From Vibrio atlanticus (GTDB lineage Bacteria > Pseudomonadota > Gammaproteobacteria > Enterobacterales > Vibrionaceae): a stretch of 64,000 nt of DNA. The notes below the pieces were generated by a model, which saw only the letters and a list, made by a program, of their open reading frames with translations, was not told the DNA's origin and did not search any database. Below, piece by piece: positions 16,995 through 28,428 of the stretch (position 1 is its first letter; each line of letters starts with the position of its first letter). The stretch lies in the NCBI RefSeq assembly GCF_024347315.1, contig NZ_AP025460.1:2542001-2606000 (forward strand), written 5' to 3'. The position numbers were made by a program, and so were the translations under genes.

Positions 16995-18581
16995 ATGGAA
17001 CTAATATTAATCACGACTGCTTTTTTAGCAGGTTTTATCGCTCTCAAATTCAACCTTCCACCTCTGGTCGGTTTTTTGCTAGCAGGTTTTGGACTTCAAG
17101 CGTTTGGCTTTGAAACTAATGATACTATCACCGTTCTAGCCGACCTCGGGGTAACGCTGCTGCTCTTTACCATTGGTTTAAAACTCGATGTAAAGGTCTT
17201 ACTATCCAAAGAAATTTGGGCAGGTGCTACGTTTCACAACCTTCTTTCAACACTATCCTTTAGTGCAGCGCTGCTTTTTTTCAAGTTTCTCGGTATATCT
17301 AGCCTAGCAACCATGCCTATCGAGCAATTAGTATTACTCGCGTTCGCCCTATCCTTTTCATCCACCGTTTTTGCAGTTAAGACTCTGCACGAAAAAGGTG
17401 AAATGAATTCAACCTACGGTACGCTAGCAATCGGTATCTTGGTTATGCAGGATATCTTTGCAGTTCTCTTCCTAACCATATCAACGGGCAAAGTTCCAGA
17501 ATGGTACGCTATCTTCCTATTCGTACTACCAATTTTGCGCCCTCTTTTTTATCGCCTGCTGGATAAAGTCGGTCATGGAGAAATGTTGGTTCTCTGCGGC
17601 GTATTCTTCGGCTTAGTCGTTGGCGCTGGTCTGTTCAATTTCGTCGGTATCAAACCCGACTTAGGTGCTCTGATACTCGGTATATTGCTAGCAGGTCATA
17701 GCAAAGCATCAGAACTGTCAAAATCCTTGTTTAATATTAAAGAGCTACTTCTGGTATGTTTTTTCCTAAGTATCGGTCTATCGGGAGCTCCTACCCTCTC
17801 TGCGATCTCTCTTTCGATCCTATTTCTATTACTGCTACCAATTAACGGTATTCTTTACTTTTTGGTACTCAATGCCTACAAATTCCGCGTTAGAACATCG
17901 CTGCTAACGTCTCTATCACTCTTTAACTTTAGTGAATTTGGCCTGATTGTTGGCGGATTAGCCTTTAAGAACGGTTGGATGTCGAGTGATATTCTGATCG
18001 CATTAGCACTGACTATATCCCTCTCATTTATCATTGCCGCGCCGATTAACCGTATAGGCCATAAGCTCTACCAGCAATCAGGAAAATGGCTGAAAGAACA
18101 TGCAGCAGAAAGTCTCAACCAACGCGATCAGCTTATTAACCCTGGGCAAGCCCAAGTACTGATCCTGGGTATGGGACGCATTGGTACTGGTGCCTACGAC
18201 GAATTACGCTCACGCTACGGCAAAGTGAGTTTAGGTGTAGAAGTTCGTGAAGACGCGGCACATAACCACAGAAGCCATGGCAGAAACGTTATTTCTGGTG
18301 ACGCAACTGACCCGGATTTCTGGGAACGAATCTTAGACACAGCAAACGTAAAACTGGTGATCTTGGCTATGCCTCACCACCAAGGTAATCAAACCGCCTT
18401 AGAACAATTAAAATCACGAAACTTTAAAGGTCAAATAGCGGCAATTGCCGAATATCCAGATCAGCTCGAAACACTGAAAGAGAATGGCGTCGATGCGGCA
18501 TTTAACATTTACAGCGAAGCTGGCAGCGGTTTTGCCCGACATGTTTGTGAACAATTGAATCCGAACATCAATAAAATATAA
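16995..18581 (+). CDS. Kef/CPA2-type cation:proton antiporter with NAD-binding domain
   Basis: A 528-residue inner-membrane protein. Residues 1 to about 370 form ten or more hydrophobic segments of the Na+/H+ exchanger (CPA2) fold. A TrkA-N/RCK Rossmann domain follows from about residue 388 (VLILGMGRIGTGAYDEL, then GDATDPDFWERIL). Such proteins usually move K+ or Na+ against protons and are gated by nucleotides or glutathione adducts. The specific ion is not evident. It is a single gene with terminators on both sides. Confidence 0.85.
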   Translation: MELILITTAFLAGFIALKFNLPPLVGFLLAGFGLQAFGFETNDTITVLADLGVTLLLFTIGLKLDVKVLLSKEIWAGATFHNLLSTLSFSAALLFFKFLGISSLATMPIEQLVLLAFALSFSSTVFAVKTLHEKGEMNSTYGTLAIGILVMQDIFAVLFLTISTGKVPEWYAIFLFVLPILRPLFYRLLDKVGHGEMLVLCGVFFGLVVGAGLFNFVGIKPDLGALILGILLAGHSKASELSKSLFNIKELLLVCFFLSIGLSGAPTLSAISLSILFLLLLPINGILYFLVLNAYKFRVRTSLLTSLSLFNFSEFGLIVGGLAFKNGWMSSDILIALALTISLSFIIAAPINRIGHKLYQQSGKWLKEHAAESLNQRDQLINPGQAQVLILGMGRIGTGAYDELRSRYGKVSLGVEVREDAAHNHRSHGRNVISGDATDPDFWERILDTANVKLVILAMPHHQGNQTALEQLKSRNFKGQIAAIAEYPDQLETLKENGVDAAFNIYSEAGSGFARHVCEQLNPNINKI

Positions 18582-18600
18582 TATTCAACATATTCCATTT

Positions 18601-18645
18601 AACCTCTCAAAATTGCGCTTTTTTTGCACTTTTGAGAGGTTTTTG
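18601..18645 (+). terminator. Terminator after the antiporter gene
   Basis: AACCTCTCAAAA pairs perfectly with TTTTGAGAGGTT across a 19-nt loop and is followed by TTTTG. Confidence 0.82.
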
Positions 18646-18815
18646 TTCAAAAAACCAACCACAATTAGACATCACTCACCAAAACCACCTTTAAATTAGA
18701 TATTTTCTAATATAAACCCCTTTATATTATTTTTTTGCTCACATTCGGTTGCTTTTTTTAGCCAGAATGGCAAATTGAATGCAGTTGATTTAGAAATTAT
18801 TTAAAAGGAAGTTCT

Positions 18816-20486
18816 ATGTGTTCAGTATTTGGCATTCTCGACATTAAAAGTGATGCCGCAGCACTTCGCCCTATTGCTTTAGAAATGTCTAAAAAGCTTC
18901 GTCACCGTGGCCCAGACTGGTCTGGTATCTATGCCGGTGAAAAAGCAATCCTTGCTCACGAGCGTTTGGCTATCGTCGGCTTAAACAGTGGTGCACAACC
19001 ACTATACAGCCAAGATAAAAAGCACATTCTTGCAGTGAACGGCGAAATTTATAACCACAAAGAACTTCGCGCACGCTATGAAGATAAGTACCAGTTCCAG
19101 ACTGATTCAGACTGTGAAGTTATCCTAGCGTTATACCAAGAAATGGGCGCGGACCTTTTAGAAGAACTTAACGGTATTTTCGCATTCGTTTTATATGACG
19201 AAGAGAAAGACGAGTACCTAGTGGGTCGTGATCACATCGGTATCATCCCACTTTACCAAGGCTACGATGAGCACGGCAACTATTACGTTGCTTCAGAGAT
19301 GAAAGCACTGGTTCCAGTTTGTAAGACGATCAGTGAGTTCCCTCCTGGTAGCTTCTACTCTTCTAAAGATGCAGAACCTCAACGCTACTACATCCGCGAT
19401 TGGAACGAATACACAGCCGTTCAAGGTAACAGCACAAGCAAAGAAGAGCTAACTGAAGCGCTAGAAGCTGCTGTTAAGCGTCAACTAATGACTGACGTTC
19501 CTTACGGTGTACTTCTATCTGGTGGCCTTGATTCATCAATCACTTCTGCAGTCGCTAAACGTTTTGCAGCAATGCGTATCGAAGATGACGAGCAATCAGA
19601 AGCTTGGTGGCCACAACTACACTCATTTGCTGTTGGCCTAGAAAATGCGCCTGATCTGATTGCTGCACGTGAAGTTGCGGACAAAATCGGTACTGTACAC
19701 CATGAGATGACTTACACCATTCAGGAAGGCTTAGATGCAATCCGTGATGTTATCTACCACATCGAAACTTACGATGTAACGACCATTCGTGCATCGACGC
19801 CAATGTACTTGCTTGCTCGTAAGATCAAAGCAATGGGTATCAAAATGGTACTTTCTGGTGAAGGTGCTGATGAAATCTTTGGTGGCTACCTGTACTTCCA
19901 CAAAGCACCAAACGCGAAAGAGTTCCACGAAGAAACGGTGCGTAAACTTCTTGCTTTAAGCATGTTTGATTGTGCTCGTGCGAACAAATCGTTGGCGGCA
20001 TGGGGTGTAGAAGGTCGTGTACCATTCTTGGATAAAGAGTTCATCGATGTGGCTATGCGTTTAAACCCTGAAGACAAAATGTGCGGTAACGGTAAAATGG
20101 AGAAACACATCCTACGTGAGTGTTTTGAAGACTACTTACCAGATTCAATCGCATGGCGCCAAAAAGAACAGTTCTCTGATGGTGTTGGCTACGACTGGAT
20201 TGATACATTGAAAGCAACGGCTGAAGAAAAAGTAACGGATCAACAAATGGAAGCTGCTCAGTTCCGTTTCCCTTACAACACACCAACAACCAAAGAAGGT
20301 TATGCTTACCGTGAAATCTTTGAGGAGCTATTCCCTCTAGAATCGGCGGCAGAGTGTGTACCTGGCGGCCCTTCAGTTGCCTGTTCATCAGCAAAAGCGA
20401 TCGAGTGGGATGAGTCATTCAAAAACTGTGTAGACCCATCAGGCCGTGCGGTACAAGCCGTTCACAACGACGCCTATAACGTTTAA
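18816..20486 (+). CDS. asnB: Asparagine synthase B (glutamine-hydrolysing)
   Basis: This enzyme makes asparagine from aspartate, glutamine and ATP. Cys2, the N-terminal nucleophile of the class II glutaminase domain, follows the initiator Met (MCSVFGI). RHRGPDWSG and NGEIYNHKELR belong to the same domain. The synthetase domain has the pyrophosphate loop LSGGLDSSITSAV near residue 230 and LSGEGADEIFGGY near 345. At 556 residues it matches E. coli AsnB. It has a clear AAGGAAG ribosome site and stands alone between terminators. Confidence 0.97.
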   Translation: MCSVFGILDIKSDAAALRPIALEMSKKLRHRGPDWSGIYAGEKAILAHERLAIVGLNSGAQPLYSQDKKHILAVNGEIYNHKELRARYEDKYQFQTDSDCEVILALYQEMGADLLEELNGIFAFVLYDEEKDEYLVGRDHIGIIPLYQGYDEHGNYYVASEMKALVPVCKTISEFPPGSFYSSKDAEPQRYYIRDWNEYTAVQGNSTSKEELTEALEAAVKRQLMTDVPYGVLLSGGLDSSITSAVAKRFAAMRIEDDEQSEAWWPQLHSFAVGLENAPDLIAAREVADKIGTVHHEMTYTIQEGLDAIRDVIYHIETYDVTTIRASTPMYLLARKIKAMGIKMVLSGEGADEIFGGYLYFHKAPNAKEFHEETVRKLLALSMFDCARANKSLAAWGVEGRVPFLDKEFIDVAMRLNPEDKMCGNGKMEKHILRECFEDYLPDSIAWRQKEQFSDGVGYDWIDTLKATAEEKVTDQQMEAAQFRFPYNTPTTKEGYAYREIFEELFPLESAAECVPGGPSVACSSAKAIEWDESFKNCVDPSGRAVQAVHNDAYNV

Positions 20487-20507
20487 GCGTTTGAAAAATC
20501 AAATACT

Positions 20508-20533
20508 AAAAAAGGCGCATTATGCGCCTTTTT
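20508..20533. terminator. Terminator between asnB and rfaH
   Basis: GGCGCAT and ATGCGCC form the core, with A and T runs on either side, so it can serve the convergent asnB and rfaH genes. Confidence 0.88.
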
Positions 20534-20568
20534 GTTTTAAGCCTAGTTTTTACTTTTTAATATTTCAC

Positions 20569-21075
20569 TTATACGTGAGCTTGTAGTGCTTCGTTTTCAA
20601 TACTGATCGGAACCACTTGGCTGATCATTTTTACGAGCATAATGGATCGAGCTTCGCCATCTTTCTGATGGTAAATAGCTTCAACACCCGCAAACTGGCC
20701 ACTATTAATTTTGACAACTTGCCCTGTCTCAAATTCAACACAACAATCTTCAACTTCGCTACTGCAACACTTCTCGAACTCTTTTAGCTCAAAAACCAAA
20801 TCACCTTGGACTTCATACGGCCTTGCACCGAACTTAATAAAGTCGACAACACCACGAGTTGAACGAACGGTAGTAAAGCTTGGGCCTTGCTCATAATCAA
20901 AACGGACAAAGATATAGGATGGGAACAGCGGTTCTTGGACCAGCTTCTCTTTTCCTCTCACTACCTTTTCGACTTCTATTTGAGGGTAAAAGCACTCAAC
21001 CCCCTGGTTTTCTAGGTGCTGTTGAGCGCGTTTTTGATCACCACGCTTACAGTAAAGTAAATACCAACGTTTCAT
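20569..21075 (-). CDS. rfaH: Transcription antitermination factor RfaH
   Basis: A NusG paralogue of 168 residues that loads onto RNA polymerase paused at ops elements in LPS, capsule or conjugation operons. It reduces termination and recruits ribosomes. The N-terminal NGN domain runs from MKRWYLLYCKRGDQKRAQQHL to about residue 100 and includes PLFPSYIFVRFD. The C-terminal KOW domain has FETGQVVKINSGQFAGVEAIYHQKDGE. No ops element (GGCGGTAG) was found here, so its targets lie elsewhere. Confidence 0.94.
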   Translation of the reverse strand: MKRWYLLYCKRGDQKRAQQHLENQGVECFYPQIEVEKVVRGKEKLVQEPLFPSYIFVRFDYEQGPSFTTVRSTRGVVDFIKFGARPYEVQGDLVFELKEFEKCCSSEVEDCCVEFETGQVVKINSGQFAGVEAIYHQKDGEARSIMLVKMISQVVPISIENEALQAHV

Positions 21076-21576
21076 TTAACTCGCCATCTTCGTTCTTTGG
21101 ACATTTAACCACAGCCTAAAACAGTTTAGTCGCCGTTAATAAATGAGTCCTGATCAGCGAGAAATTACGCGCAACAGACAGACTTATCAACCAAAAAGTC
21201 ATAGGTAAAAAATTTGGTCAGTCATTGTACAAGGAACATTTAGAGATCAAAAGACTCATTGCTGTAAGCATATGTATATCGCAGATAATATGAATAACAT
21301 TCCCTATAAGATCATAACGATAGGCTAGGGCAATAGATCTAAACATTTTTATTGGATAGGATCTTAAAAAAGGTTACTAACCAACCAGGTCAAATATGGA
21401 AAATTAGTTTGCAGCACAAGCAGAATGGGCCACATTAAAAGTAAATTCATTTAATATCAAAACCTTAGAAAAACTAAGTTATCGTGACCACAAAATACGC
21501 CTATTGCAGACTTTTACCCTACTGTGTATACATGAATGACTATAAAATCTTTTAATACCTAAAATTAGTAAAACTT
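21076..21576. other. 500-bp gap between rfaH and the peptide transporter
   Basis: This AT-rich region has no credible ORF with a ribosome site, no tRNA and no strong hairpin. It should hold the divergent promoters of rfaH and the POT gene. The length is more than promoters need, so an unseen small RNA is possible. Confidence 0.4.
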
Positions 21577-22962
21577 ATGCCAAGCAATCACAACATCTTT
21601 GGCCACCCTAGAGGCCTATTTTTATTATTTAGCACAGAGCTATGGGAACGTTTCTCCTACTACGCGATGCGTGCCATCCTTGTTTTATTTTTGACTGACA
21701 CGACCCTCAACGGTGGGCTTGGTTGGTCAACGAAAGACGCACTTGATCTCTACGGTATTTACACTGGCTTAGTCTACATCACGCCATTGATCGGTGGCTG
21801 GATTGCCGATAACTACTTAGGACAACGTAAATCGATCCTAGTGGGTGGTGTATTAATGGCACTCGGCCAATTTACACTCGCTCTTCCTAACGGCGCTATT
21901 GGCTTAGACCAAGTAAATGCTCTTTATCTAGGTTTAGCACTCCTTATCAGTGGTAACGGTATGTTTAAGCCAAACATCTCGACCATGGTTGGCGACCTAT
22001 ACCAAGAAGGCGATAACCGCCGTGACGGTGCATTCACCATTTTCTACATGGGCATCAACTTAGGTGCATTATTAGGTGGCTTGATTTCAGGCGCTGCTGT
22101 CGACTCTTTCGGCTGGAAAGCAGGTTTCTTAGCCGCTGGTATTGGTATGGTTATTAGCTTAATCATGCAAATGACAATGGCTCAATCTTGGTTAGGTAAC
22201 ATTGGTTCAGTGCCCGCAGCTGCGCGAGCAAAAGCACTGAACAAATCAAAAGAAAAAACGCCACTAACCAAAGAAGAGTTCGATCGATTAAAAGTTATTC
22301 TGGTTATGGGTCTATTCGTCATAGTTTTCTGGGCGGGCTTTGAACAAGCTGGCGGTCTGATGAATATCTATACTCAACAATATACTGACCGCATGATTGG
22401 TGGCTTTGAAGTCCCAGCGGCGTGGTTCCAATCTCTGAACCCATTCTTCATCATTACACTTGCACCAATCATTGCTGCATTTTGGGTTAAGCTTGGTAAG
22501 CGTGAACCAAATTCTCCAGTGAAATTTGCAATGGCTTTGTTCTTCCTAGCTCTTGGTTTTGTGTGCATGATGGGCGCTGTAATGGAGCAAGGTGGCGACC
22601 TAACAGTGAAAACATCAATGCTGTGGCTAGTCGGTGCTTTCTTCTTCCACACCCTTGGCGAACTTTGTCTATCTCCTATTGGCCTGTCGTTGGTCACTAA
22701 GTTAGCTCCGCTTCGTCTCGCATCGCTAATGATGGGGGCATGGTTTGGCTTCAACGCTGTCGCAAACTACGTAGCTGGCCTTGTGGGTTCTCACGTTGGT
22801 GAGCTTGGCGCAATGTCTATCTTCGGTGGTATCGCAATTACAGCGACAATAAGTGGCGTCTTACTGCTTCTTTGTGCTGGCAAGCTTGTATCATGGATGC
22901 ATGGCGTAGAAAGCAACATGATGCTTGAAGCAGAGCCAAAAGCAGAAACTTCGGTTGCTTAA
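21577..22962 (+). CDS. POT-family proton-dependent oligopeptide transporter
   Basis: A 461-residue major-facilitator protein of the POT/PTR2 family that imports di- and tripeptides with protons. The ExxER proton-coupling motif is in ELWERFSYYAMRAILV in helix 1. GGWIADNYLGQRKSILVGG follows helix 2, and the PTR2 signature FTIFYMGINLGALLGGLISG lies near residue 150. About twelve or more hydrophobic segments are visible. It resembles E. coli DtpA-type proteins but substrate range cannot be told. It is a single gene closed by a terminator. Confidence 0.92.
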   Translation: MPSNHNIFGHPRGLFLLFSTELWERFSYYAMRAILVLFLTDTTLNGGLGWSTKDALDLYGIYTGLVYITPLIGGWIADNYLGQRKSILVGGVLMALGQFTLALPNGAIGLDQVNALYLGLALLISGNGMFKPNISTMVGDLYQEGDNRRDGAFTIFYMGINLGALLGGLISGAAVDSFGWKAGFLAAGIGMVISLIMQMTMAQSWLGNIGSVPAAARAKALNKSKEKTPLTKEEFDRLKVILVMGLFVIVFWAGFEQAGGLMNIYTQQYTDRMIGGFEVPAAWFQSLNPFFIITLAPIIAAFWVKLGKREPNSPVKFAMALFFLALGFVCMMGAVMEQGGDLTVKTSMLWLVGAFFFHTLGELCLSPIGLSLVTKLAPLRLASLMMGAWFGFNAVANYVAGLVGSHVGELGAMSIFGGIAITATISGVLLLLCAGKLVSWMHGVESNMMLEAEPKAETSVA

Positions 22963-22997
22963 TATCTAGACCTATTTCAAGAAGAAACATCCAGATC

Positions 22998-23027
22998 AAA
23001 AAGGGCTGCTCAATGAGCAGCCCTTTT
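22998..23027. terminator. Bidirectional terminator between POT gene and hemH
   Basis: AAAAGGGCTGCTC pairs with GAGCAGCCCTTTT, a perfect 13-bp stem with a 3-nt loop, with A and T runs suitable for both convergent genes. Confidence 0.9.
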
Positions 23028-23068
23028 GTTATTTTTAGATATGCATGACAGTTTAGGCGAAGTCGTAT

Positions 23069-24031
23069 TTAACGATACAGCGCCACTAACTCCGCCATCA
23101 TATCGATGTGCGAGTCTCTATCATTCAGACACGTAATGTAGCTGAAGTCTGAACCACCAGCGTCAATGAAGGTCTCTTTACACTGATCCGAAATCTCTTC
23201 TAACGTTTCTAAACAATCCACAGAAAATGCAGGCGCCATAATATCGATTTTTTTGATGCCTTTGCTTGGCAATGATTCAAGTGTCTCGTCAGTGTATGGC
23301 TTCAACCACTCTTCTCGACCAAATCGAGATTGGTATGTCATGGTGATATCGTCCGCTGATAAGCCTAACTCAGCAGCAAGCAGCTTTGTTGTCGCTTCAC
23401 AATGCTGTGGGTAGATGTCGCCTTCATCAGCCAATCGCTTCGGAATACCGTGGAAAGAACAAACTAAATGATCGGCTCTACCATTTTTATACCAATGGCT
23501 ACGCACGCTTTCAGCCAATGCTTTTGCGTAGCTTGGGTGCGCGTAGTAGTCGCGAATAAAGCGATAGCTCGGAATCACTGACATCTGCTTAAAGGCCTTG
23601 GTTAAGCCATCAGATACGGCCGCTGTGGTTGTCCCTGAGTATTGAGGATATAAAGGCAATACGATGATGTCTTCAACGCCCTGCTCCATTAATTGCTCAA
23701 CGCCCGTTTTAAGGCTTGGGTTACCATAGGTCATACCCAGCGCTACGGGTATCTGTAATTTTTTCTGGAGCTTTTCGGCTTGTCTTTGAGAGTACACAAG
23801 CAGTGGTGAGCCTTCATCCATCCAAACAGACTGATACAGCTTAGCCACTTTCGGCGCTCTAATCGGTAAGATCACCCCATGTAAAATAGGACACCACAAC
23901 CAACGCGTTAAGTTTACGACTCGCTTGTCGTGTAAGAATTCACTCAAAAATCGACGAACGCCAGCTGGGGTCGCTGAGTCTGGTGTTCCTAAGTTCACCA
24001 GTAAAACGCCCTGCTTTTTATTATTTTCCAT
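23069..24031 (-). CDS. hemH: Ferrochelatase
   Basis: This enzyme inserts Fe2+ into protoporphyrin IX, the last step of haem synthesis, at the inner face of the membrane. The 320-residue protein has [22 protein letters not shown] at the start. The catalytic His is in [15 protein letters not shown], near residue 195, and the conserved [15 protein letters not shown] follows near 245. [15 protein letters not shown] is also typical. It is a single gene upstream of adk on the same strand, separated by a terminator. Confidence 0.96.
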   Translation of the reverse strand: MENNKKQGVLLVNLGTPDSATPAGVRRFLSEFLHDKRVVNLTRWLWCPILHGVILPIRAPKVAKLYQSVWMDEGSPLLVYSQRQAEKLQKKLQIPVALGMTYGNPSLKTGVEQLMEQGVEDIIVLPLYPQYSGTTTAAVSDGLTKAFKQMSVIPSYRFIRDYYAHPSYAKALAESVRSHWYKNGRADHLVCSFHGIPKRLADEGDIYPQHCEATTKLLAAELGLSADDITMTYQSRFGREEWLKPYTDETLESLPSKGIKKIDIMAPAFSVDCLETLEEISDQCKETFIDAGGSDFSYITCLNDRDSHIDMMAELVALYR

Positions 24032-24245
24032 AGATACCTGAGACCAATATGTGATTTTTTGGAACGTAATATACTAATCTACATAAGTTTAAGATCATTG
24101 TTGTGCTACTAAATTTAAGAATAATCGTTCTTAACCTAGGTGATCACAACATCACATTGATCGTTAGCCGCGCGAATCTAAGCCGTACCACGGAAACAGT
24201 GCACAATCGAGTTTATCTAGATTGGTATATGACTAAAAATTGAAA

Positions 24246-24271
24246 CAAAAAAAGCGACCTTAAGGTCGCTT
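24246..24271 (-). terminator. Terminator after adk
   Basis: AAGCGACCT and AGGTCGCTT form a hairpin; on the minus strand it is followed by a run of seven T, shortly after the adk stop. Confidence 0.88.
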
Positions 24272-24307
24272 CCAATATATCAAATTCTAAAACTGGCTGT
24301 TAGCCAA

Positions 24308-25277
<970 letters not shown>

Positions 25278-25278
25278 C

Positions 25279-25306
25279 AAAAAAAGCCCGCATTAGCGAG
25301 CTTTTA
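25279..25306 (-). terminator. Terminator after htpG
   Basis: AAGCCCGC and GCGAGCTT pair with one mismatch around ATTA; the minus-strand T run is the A tract at 25278-25284. Confidence 0.75.
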
Positions 25307-25340
25307 TTTATAATTATGAGCTTAGCCCAAAGTCGAAAGA

Positions 25341-27245
25341 CTAACGTTTTGTCAGTAGTTCGTTGATTGCACCTAAGAATTGTGACGGATCTTCCATTGA
25401 TCCCTTTTCAGCCAGCATAGCTTGACCAAGTAGTAGCTCAACCCAACGACCAAACGCTTGCTCGTCCGCTTCATCAGCCATCTGTTTCACAAGTGCGTGC
25501 TCAGGGTTAATCTCAAAGATGTACTTAACTTCAGGTGCCGCTTGACCCGCAGCTTCAAGAAGCTTAGCCATTTGCGTGCCCATTTCGAAGTCATCAGTCA
25601 CCACAACGGCAGGTGTTGTTGCGAGCTTGAAAGTAGTACGAACTTCTTTAACACGACCACCTAGGTAAGATTGAGTGCGCTCAACAACAGATTTGAACTC
25701 TTCTTCTGTCTCTTTTTGCTTCTCTTTCTCTTCTTCACCTTCAAACTTGCTTAGGTCTAAGCCTGCTTTAGTGATCGATTGGAACTGTTTACCGTCGAAG
25801 TCAGTCAGGTAATTCATTACGTACTCATCGATACGATCGTACATGAGAACAACTTCGATACCTTTTGCTTTGAACTGCTCCAAGTGTGGGCTGTTCTTAG
25901 CGGCAGCGTAACTATCTGCTGTTAGGTAATAGATCTTGTCTTGGCCTTCTTTCATGCGTTCAACGTAAGATGCTAGGCTGATGGTTTGCTCAACAGAATC
26001 CACTTCCGTTGATGAGAAACGAAGTAGACCAGCGATTTTTTCTTTGTTCGCCATGTCTTCAGCAGGGCCTTCTTTCAGTACTAGGCCGAACTCTTTCCAA
26101 AACTCCAAGTACTTGTCGTTGTCATTCTTCGCCATGCGCTCAAGCATAGTGAGTACGCGCTTGGTACATGCGCCACGAAGAGACTGAGTTACCTTATTAT
26201 CTTGCAGGATTTCACGAGACACGTTCAGTGGTAAATCGTTTGAATCAATCAAGCCACGAACGAAACGCATGTAAGATGGCATAAACTGCTCTGCGTCATC
26301 CATAATAAACACACGTTGCACGTATAGTTTCAAGCCGCTCTTATGGTCACGATTCATCATATCCCAAGGTGCTTTAGCTGGGATGTAAAGTAGGCTTGTG
26401 TAGTCGTTCTTACCTTCAACTTTGTTATGGCTCCACGTTAGTGGATCAGCAAAGTCGTGAGATACGTGCTTGTAAAACTCTTGGTACTCTTCTTTCTCGA
26501 TATCAGACTTGTTACGAGTCCAAAGCGCTTGAGCCTTGTTAATCTGCTCCCAATGCTTCTCTTCGGTGTCTTTACCTTCGTCATCTTTCACCGCTGTGAA
26601 GATAGAGACAGGGATACCGATGTGATCAGAATACTTACCAATCACTTCACGTAGACGCCATTCATTTAAGAACTCTTTGCCGTCTTCACGCATATGAAGA
26701 ATGATGTCTGTACCACGAGATTCTTTCGTGATGTCTTCGATAGTGTAATCACCTTCACCCGCAGAGTGCCATTGCACAGCTTGGTCATTAGCAAGTCCAG
26801 CAGCTCGAGTGCGAACAGTCACTGCGTCTGCAACGATAAATGCAGAATAGAAACCCACACCAAATTGACCAATCAATTGAGAATCTTTGCTTTGGTCTTC
26901 AGACAGCTTTGAGAAAAAGTCTGCGGTGCCTGACTTAGCAATAGTACCTAAATGCTCAATAACGTTGTCGCGGCTCATACCTATGCCGTTATCAGAGATC
27001 GTTAAAGTATTTGCTTCAGCGTTGAACGAAAGTTTCACACCTAAATTAGCATCGCCTTGGTAAAGGTCGCCATTTGATAGCGCTTGGAAACGAAGCTTAT
27101 CAGCCGCGTCAGATGCGTTAGAGATCAGCTCACGTAGAAAGATTTCTTTATTTGAATACAGTGAGTGAATCATTAGATGAAGTAGTTGTTTTACTTCAGA
27201 TTGAAAGCCACGAGTCTCTTTATTTTGCGTTGCCGTTTCGCTCAT
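25341..27245 (-). CDS. htpG: Molecular chaperone HtpG (Hsp90)
   Basis: A cytoplasmic ATP-dependent chaperone of 634 residues. The N-terminal GHKL ATPase domain has [19 protein letters not shown], then DNGIGMSRD and [11 protein letters not shown]. The middle domain carries the [11 protein letters not shown] arginine loop. The C-terminal dimerisation domain follows, with a charged linker around [16 protein letters not shown]. It is divergent from toxR, an arrangement common in vibrios, and preceded by a clear sigma-32 type promoter. Heat induction is therefore expected. Confidence 0.98.
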   Translation of the reverse strand: MSETATQNKETRGFQSEVKQLLHLMIHSLYSNKEIFLRELISNASDAADKLRFQALSNGDLYQGDANLGVKLSFNAEANTLTISDNGIGMSRDNVIEHLGTIAKSGTADFFSKLSEDQSKDSQLIGQFGVGFYSAFIVADAVTVRTRAAGLANDQAVQWHSAGEGDYTIEDITKESRGTDIILHMREDGKEFLNEWRLREVIGKYSDHIGIPVSIFTAVKDDEGKDTEEKHWEQINKAQALWTRNKSDIEKEEYQEFYKHVSHDFADPLTWSHNKVEGKNDYTSLLYIPAKAPWDMMNRDHKSGLKLYVQRVFIMDDAEQFMPSYMRFVRGLIDSNDLPLNVSREILQDNKVTQSLRGACTKRVLTMLERMAKNDNDKYLEFWKEFGLVLKEGPAEDMANKEKIAGLLRFSSTEVDSVEQTISLASYVERMKEGQDKIYYLTADSYAAAKNSPHLEQFKAKGIEVVLMYDRIDEYVMNYLTDFDGKQFQSITKAGLDLSKFEGEEEKEKQKETEEEFKSVVERTQSYLGGRVKEVRTTFKLATTPAVVVTDDFEMGTQMAKLLEAAGQAAPEVKYIFEINPEHALVKQMADEADEQAFGRWVELLLGQAMLAEKGSMEDPSQFLGAINELLTKR

Positions 27246-27322
27246 TTTTACTCCAAAACATCTATACTTTATGTTGAATAACCATAGGGGCGTTGCACAT
27301 TATGCCACTCTTCTGTTCATTA

Positions 27323-27350
27323 ACATGAGGATGACAAATGTAAATTCAAG
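27323..27350 (-). promoter_or_regulatory. Sigma-32 (heat shock) promoter of htpG
   Basis: On the minus strand CTTGAA (27345-27350) is followed after 14 bases by CCTCATGT (27323-27330). The consensus is CTTGAAA, 11-16 bases, CCCCATNT. It lies 78 bases before the htpG start. Confidence 0.8.
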
Positions 27351-27515
27351 GTCAAAAAGCATAAAAACACTGTTTTTTTGATCTGTTTTTATTATCCTTG
27401 AGTGTTATAAATATAAAAGAACATAAAAGAAGCCATGATTTGGTGAAGAATTAATAGGACTTCACCTGAGATTTGTCTATTTCACACCCCAAATCATCTA
27501 AAATAGAAGAATTCA

Positions 27516-28427
27516 ATGAGTAATATCGGCACAAAGTTTATTCTCGCACAGCGGTTCGTATTCGACCCAAATAGCAACTCACTTGTTGATCAGATGAGCG
27601 ACGGTGAAGTCGTACGCCTTGGCAGCAATGAAAGCCGCATTCTCCTAATGCTGTCAGAAAGACCCAATGAAGTTATCACTCGTAACGAATTACACGAATA
27701 TGTTTGGCGAGACCAAGGCTTTGAGGTGGACGACTCCAGCTTAACGCAAGCGGTATCAACACTCAGAAAAATGCTAAAAGACTCAACCAAATCTCCAGCA
27801 TTTGTAAAAACCGTTCCTAAACGTGGTTATCAATTTATCGCGACTGTTGAGCGCTCAGCACCACTGTCATCAAACGATCAGCCAACAACAGCTGAAATTG
27901 CAGAAAGTGACGTAGAGCCTATTTTAACATTTGCTAATACCACATTAGCTGATGAGGTCATCACTGAAACTATTGATCCAGAGCCAACTGCAAAGGCTCA
28001 AGAAAATCATGTCGAAGTCGAGCCAGTAACCAATCAGGTTAAACCTAAAGATGAAAGTTCGAATAAATGGTTAACGTTTGGAATGTTACTTGTCGCTTTC
28101 ATTATGCCAATACTCGTTTTAACGTTAAAGAACCCAGCAGAGTCAGAGTTTCGAACATTAGCAGAGGTTAATGGTGTCAAAGTTCAAACCCCAATCAACC
28201 ATCCAACTCTGACTAGTTGGCTGCCAGCGATAGAGAAATGTGTATTGCGTTACAACACCAGCCACACTGGCATGCTAAAGCCAACTGAGGTGATTGCAAC
28301 AGGCGGACAAGGTAACAATCTAGCTCTAAACTATATTCACCCTCAAGATTACTCGAGCGAGAATGTAACTCTAAGAATTTACGCAAACCAGTCGGATGTA
28401 CACGACATTTGTAACGGTGGTCAGTAA
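27516..28427 (+). CDS. toxR: Transmembrane transcriptional regulator ToxR
   Basis: ToxR is a membrane-bound regulator that controls porins and, in pathogens, virulence genes. The OmpR/PhoB-like winged helix spans residues about 15-110 (ESRILLMLSERPNEVITRNEL, then VDDSSLTQAVSTLRKML). A variable acidic linker follows. One membrane helix lies at 185-204, and the periplasmic domain has exactly two cysteines, Cys242 and Cys299, matching the known regulatory disulphide. It starts 270 bp from divergent htpG and is followed by toxS one base after its stop. Confidence 0.95.
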   Translation: MSNIGTKFILAQRFVFDPNSNSLVDQMSDGEVVRLGSNESRILLMLSERPNEVITRNELHEYVWRDQGFEVDDSSLTQAVSTLRKMLKDSTKSPAFVKTVPKRGYQFIATVERSAPLSSNDQPTTAEIAESDVEPILTFANTTLADEVITETIDPEPTAKAQENHVEVEPVTNQVKPKDESSNKWLTFGMLLVAFIMPILVLTLKNPAESEFRTLAEVNGVKVQTPINHPTLTSWLPAIEKCVLRYNTSHTGMLKPTEVIATGGQGNNLALNYIHPQDYSSENVTLRIYANQSDVHDICNGGQ

Positions 28428-28428
28428 C

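Noticed and set aside
20569..21576. An LPS or capsule operon controlled by RfaH next to rfaH
   Set aside because: No ops element and no polysaccharide genes are found in the window.
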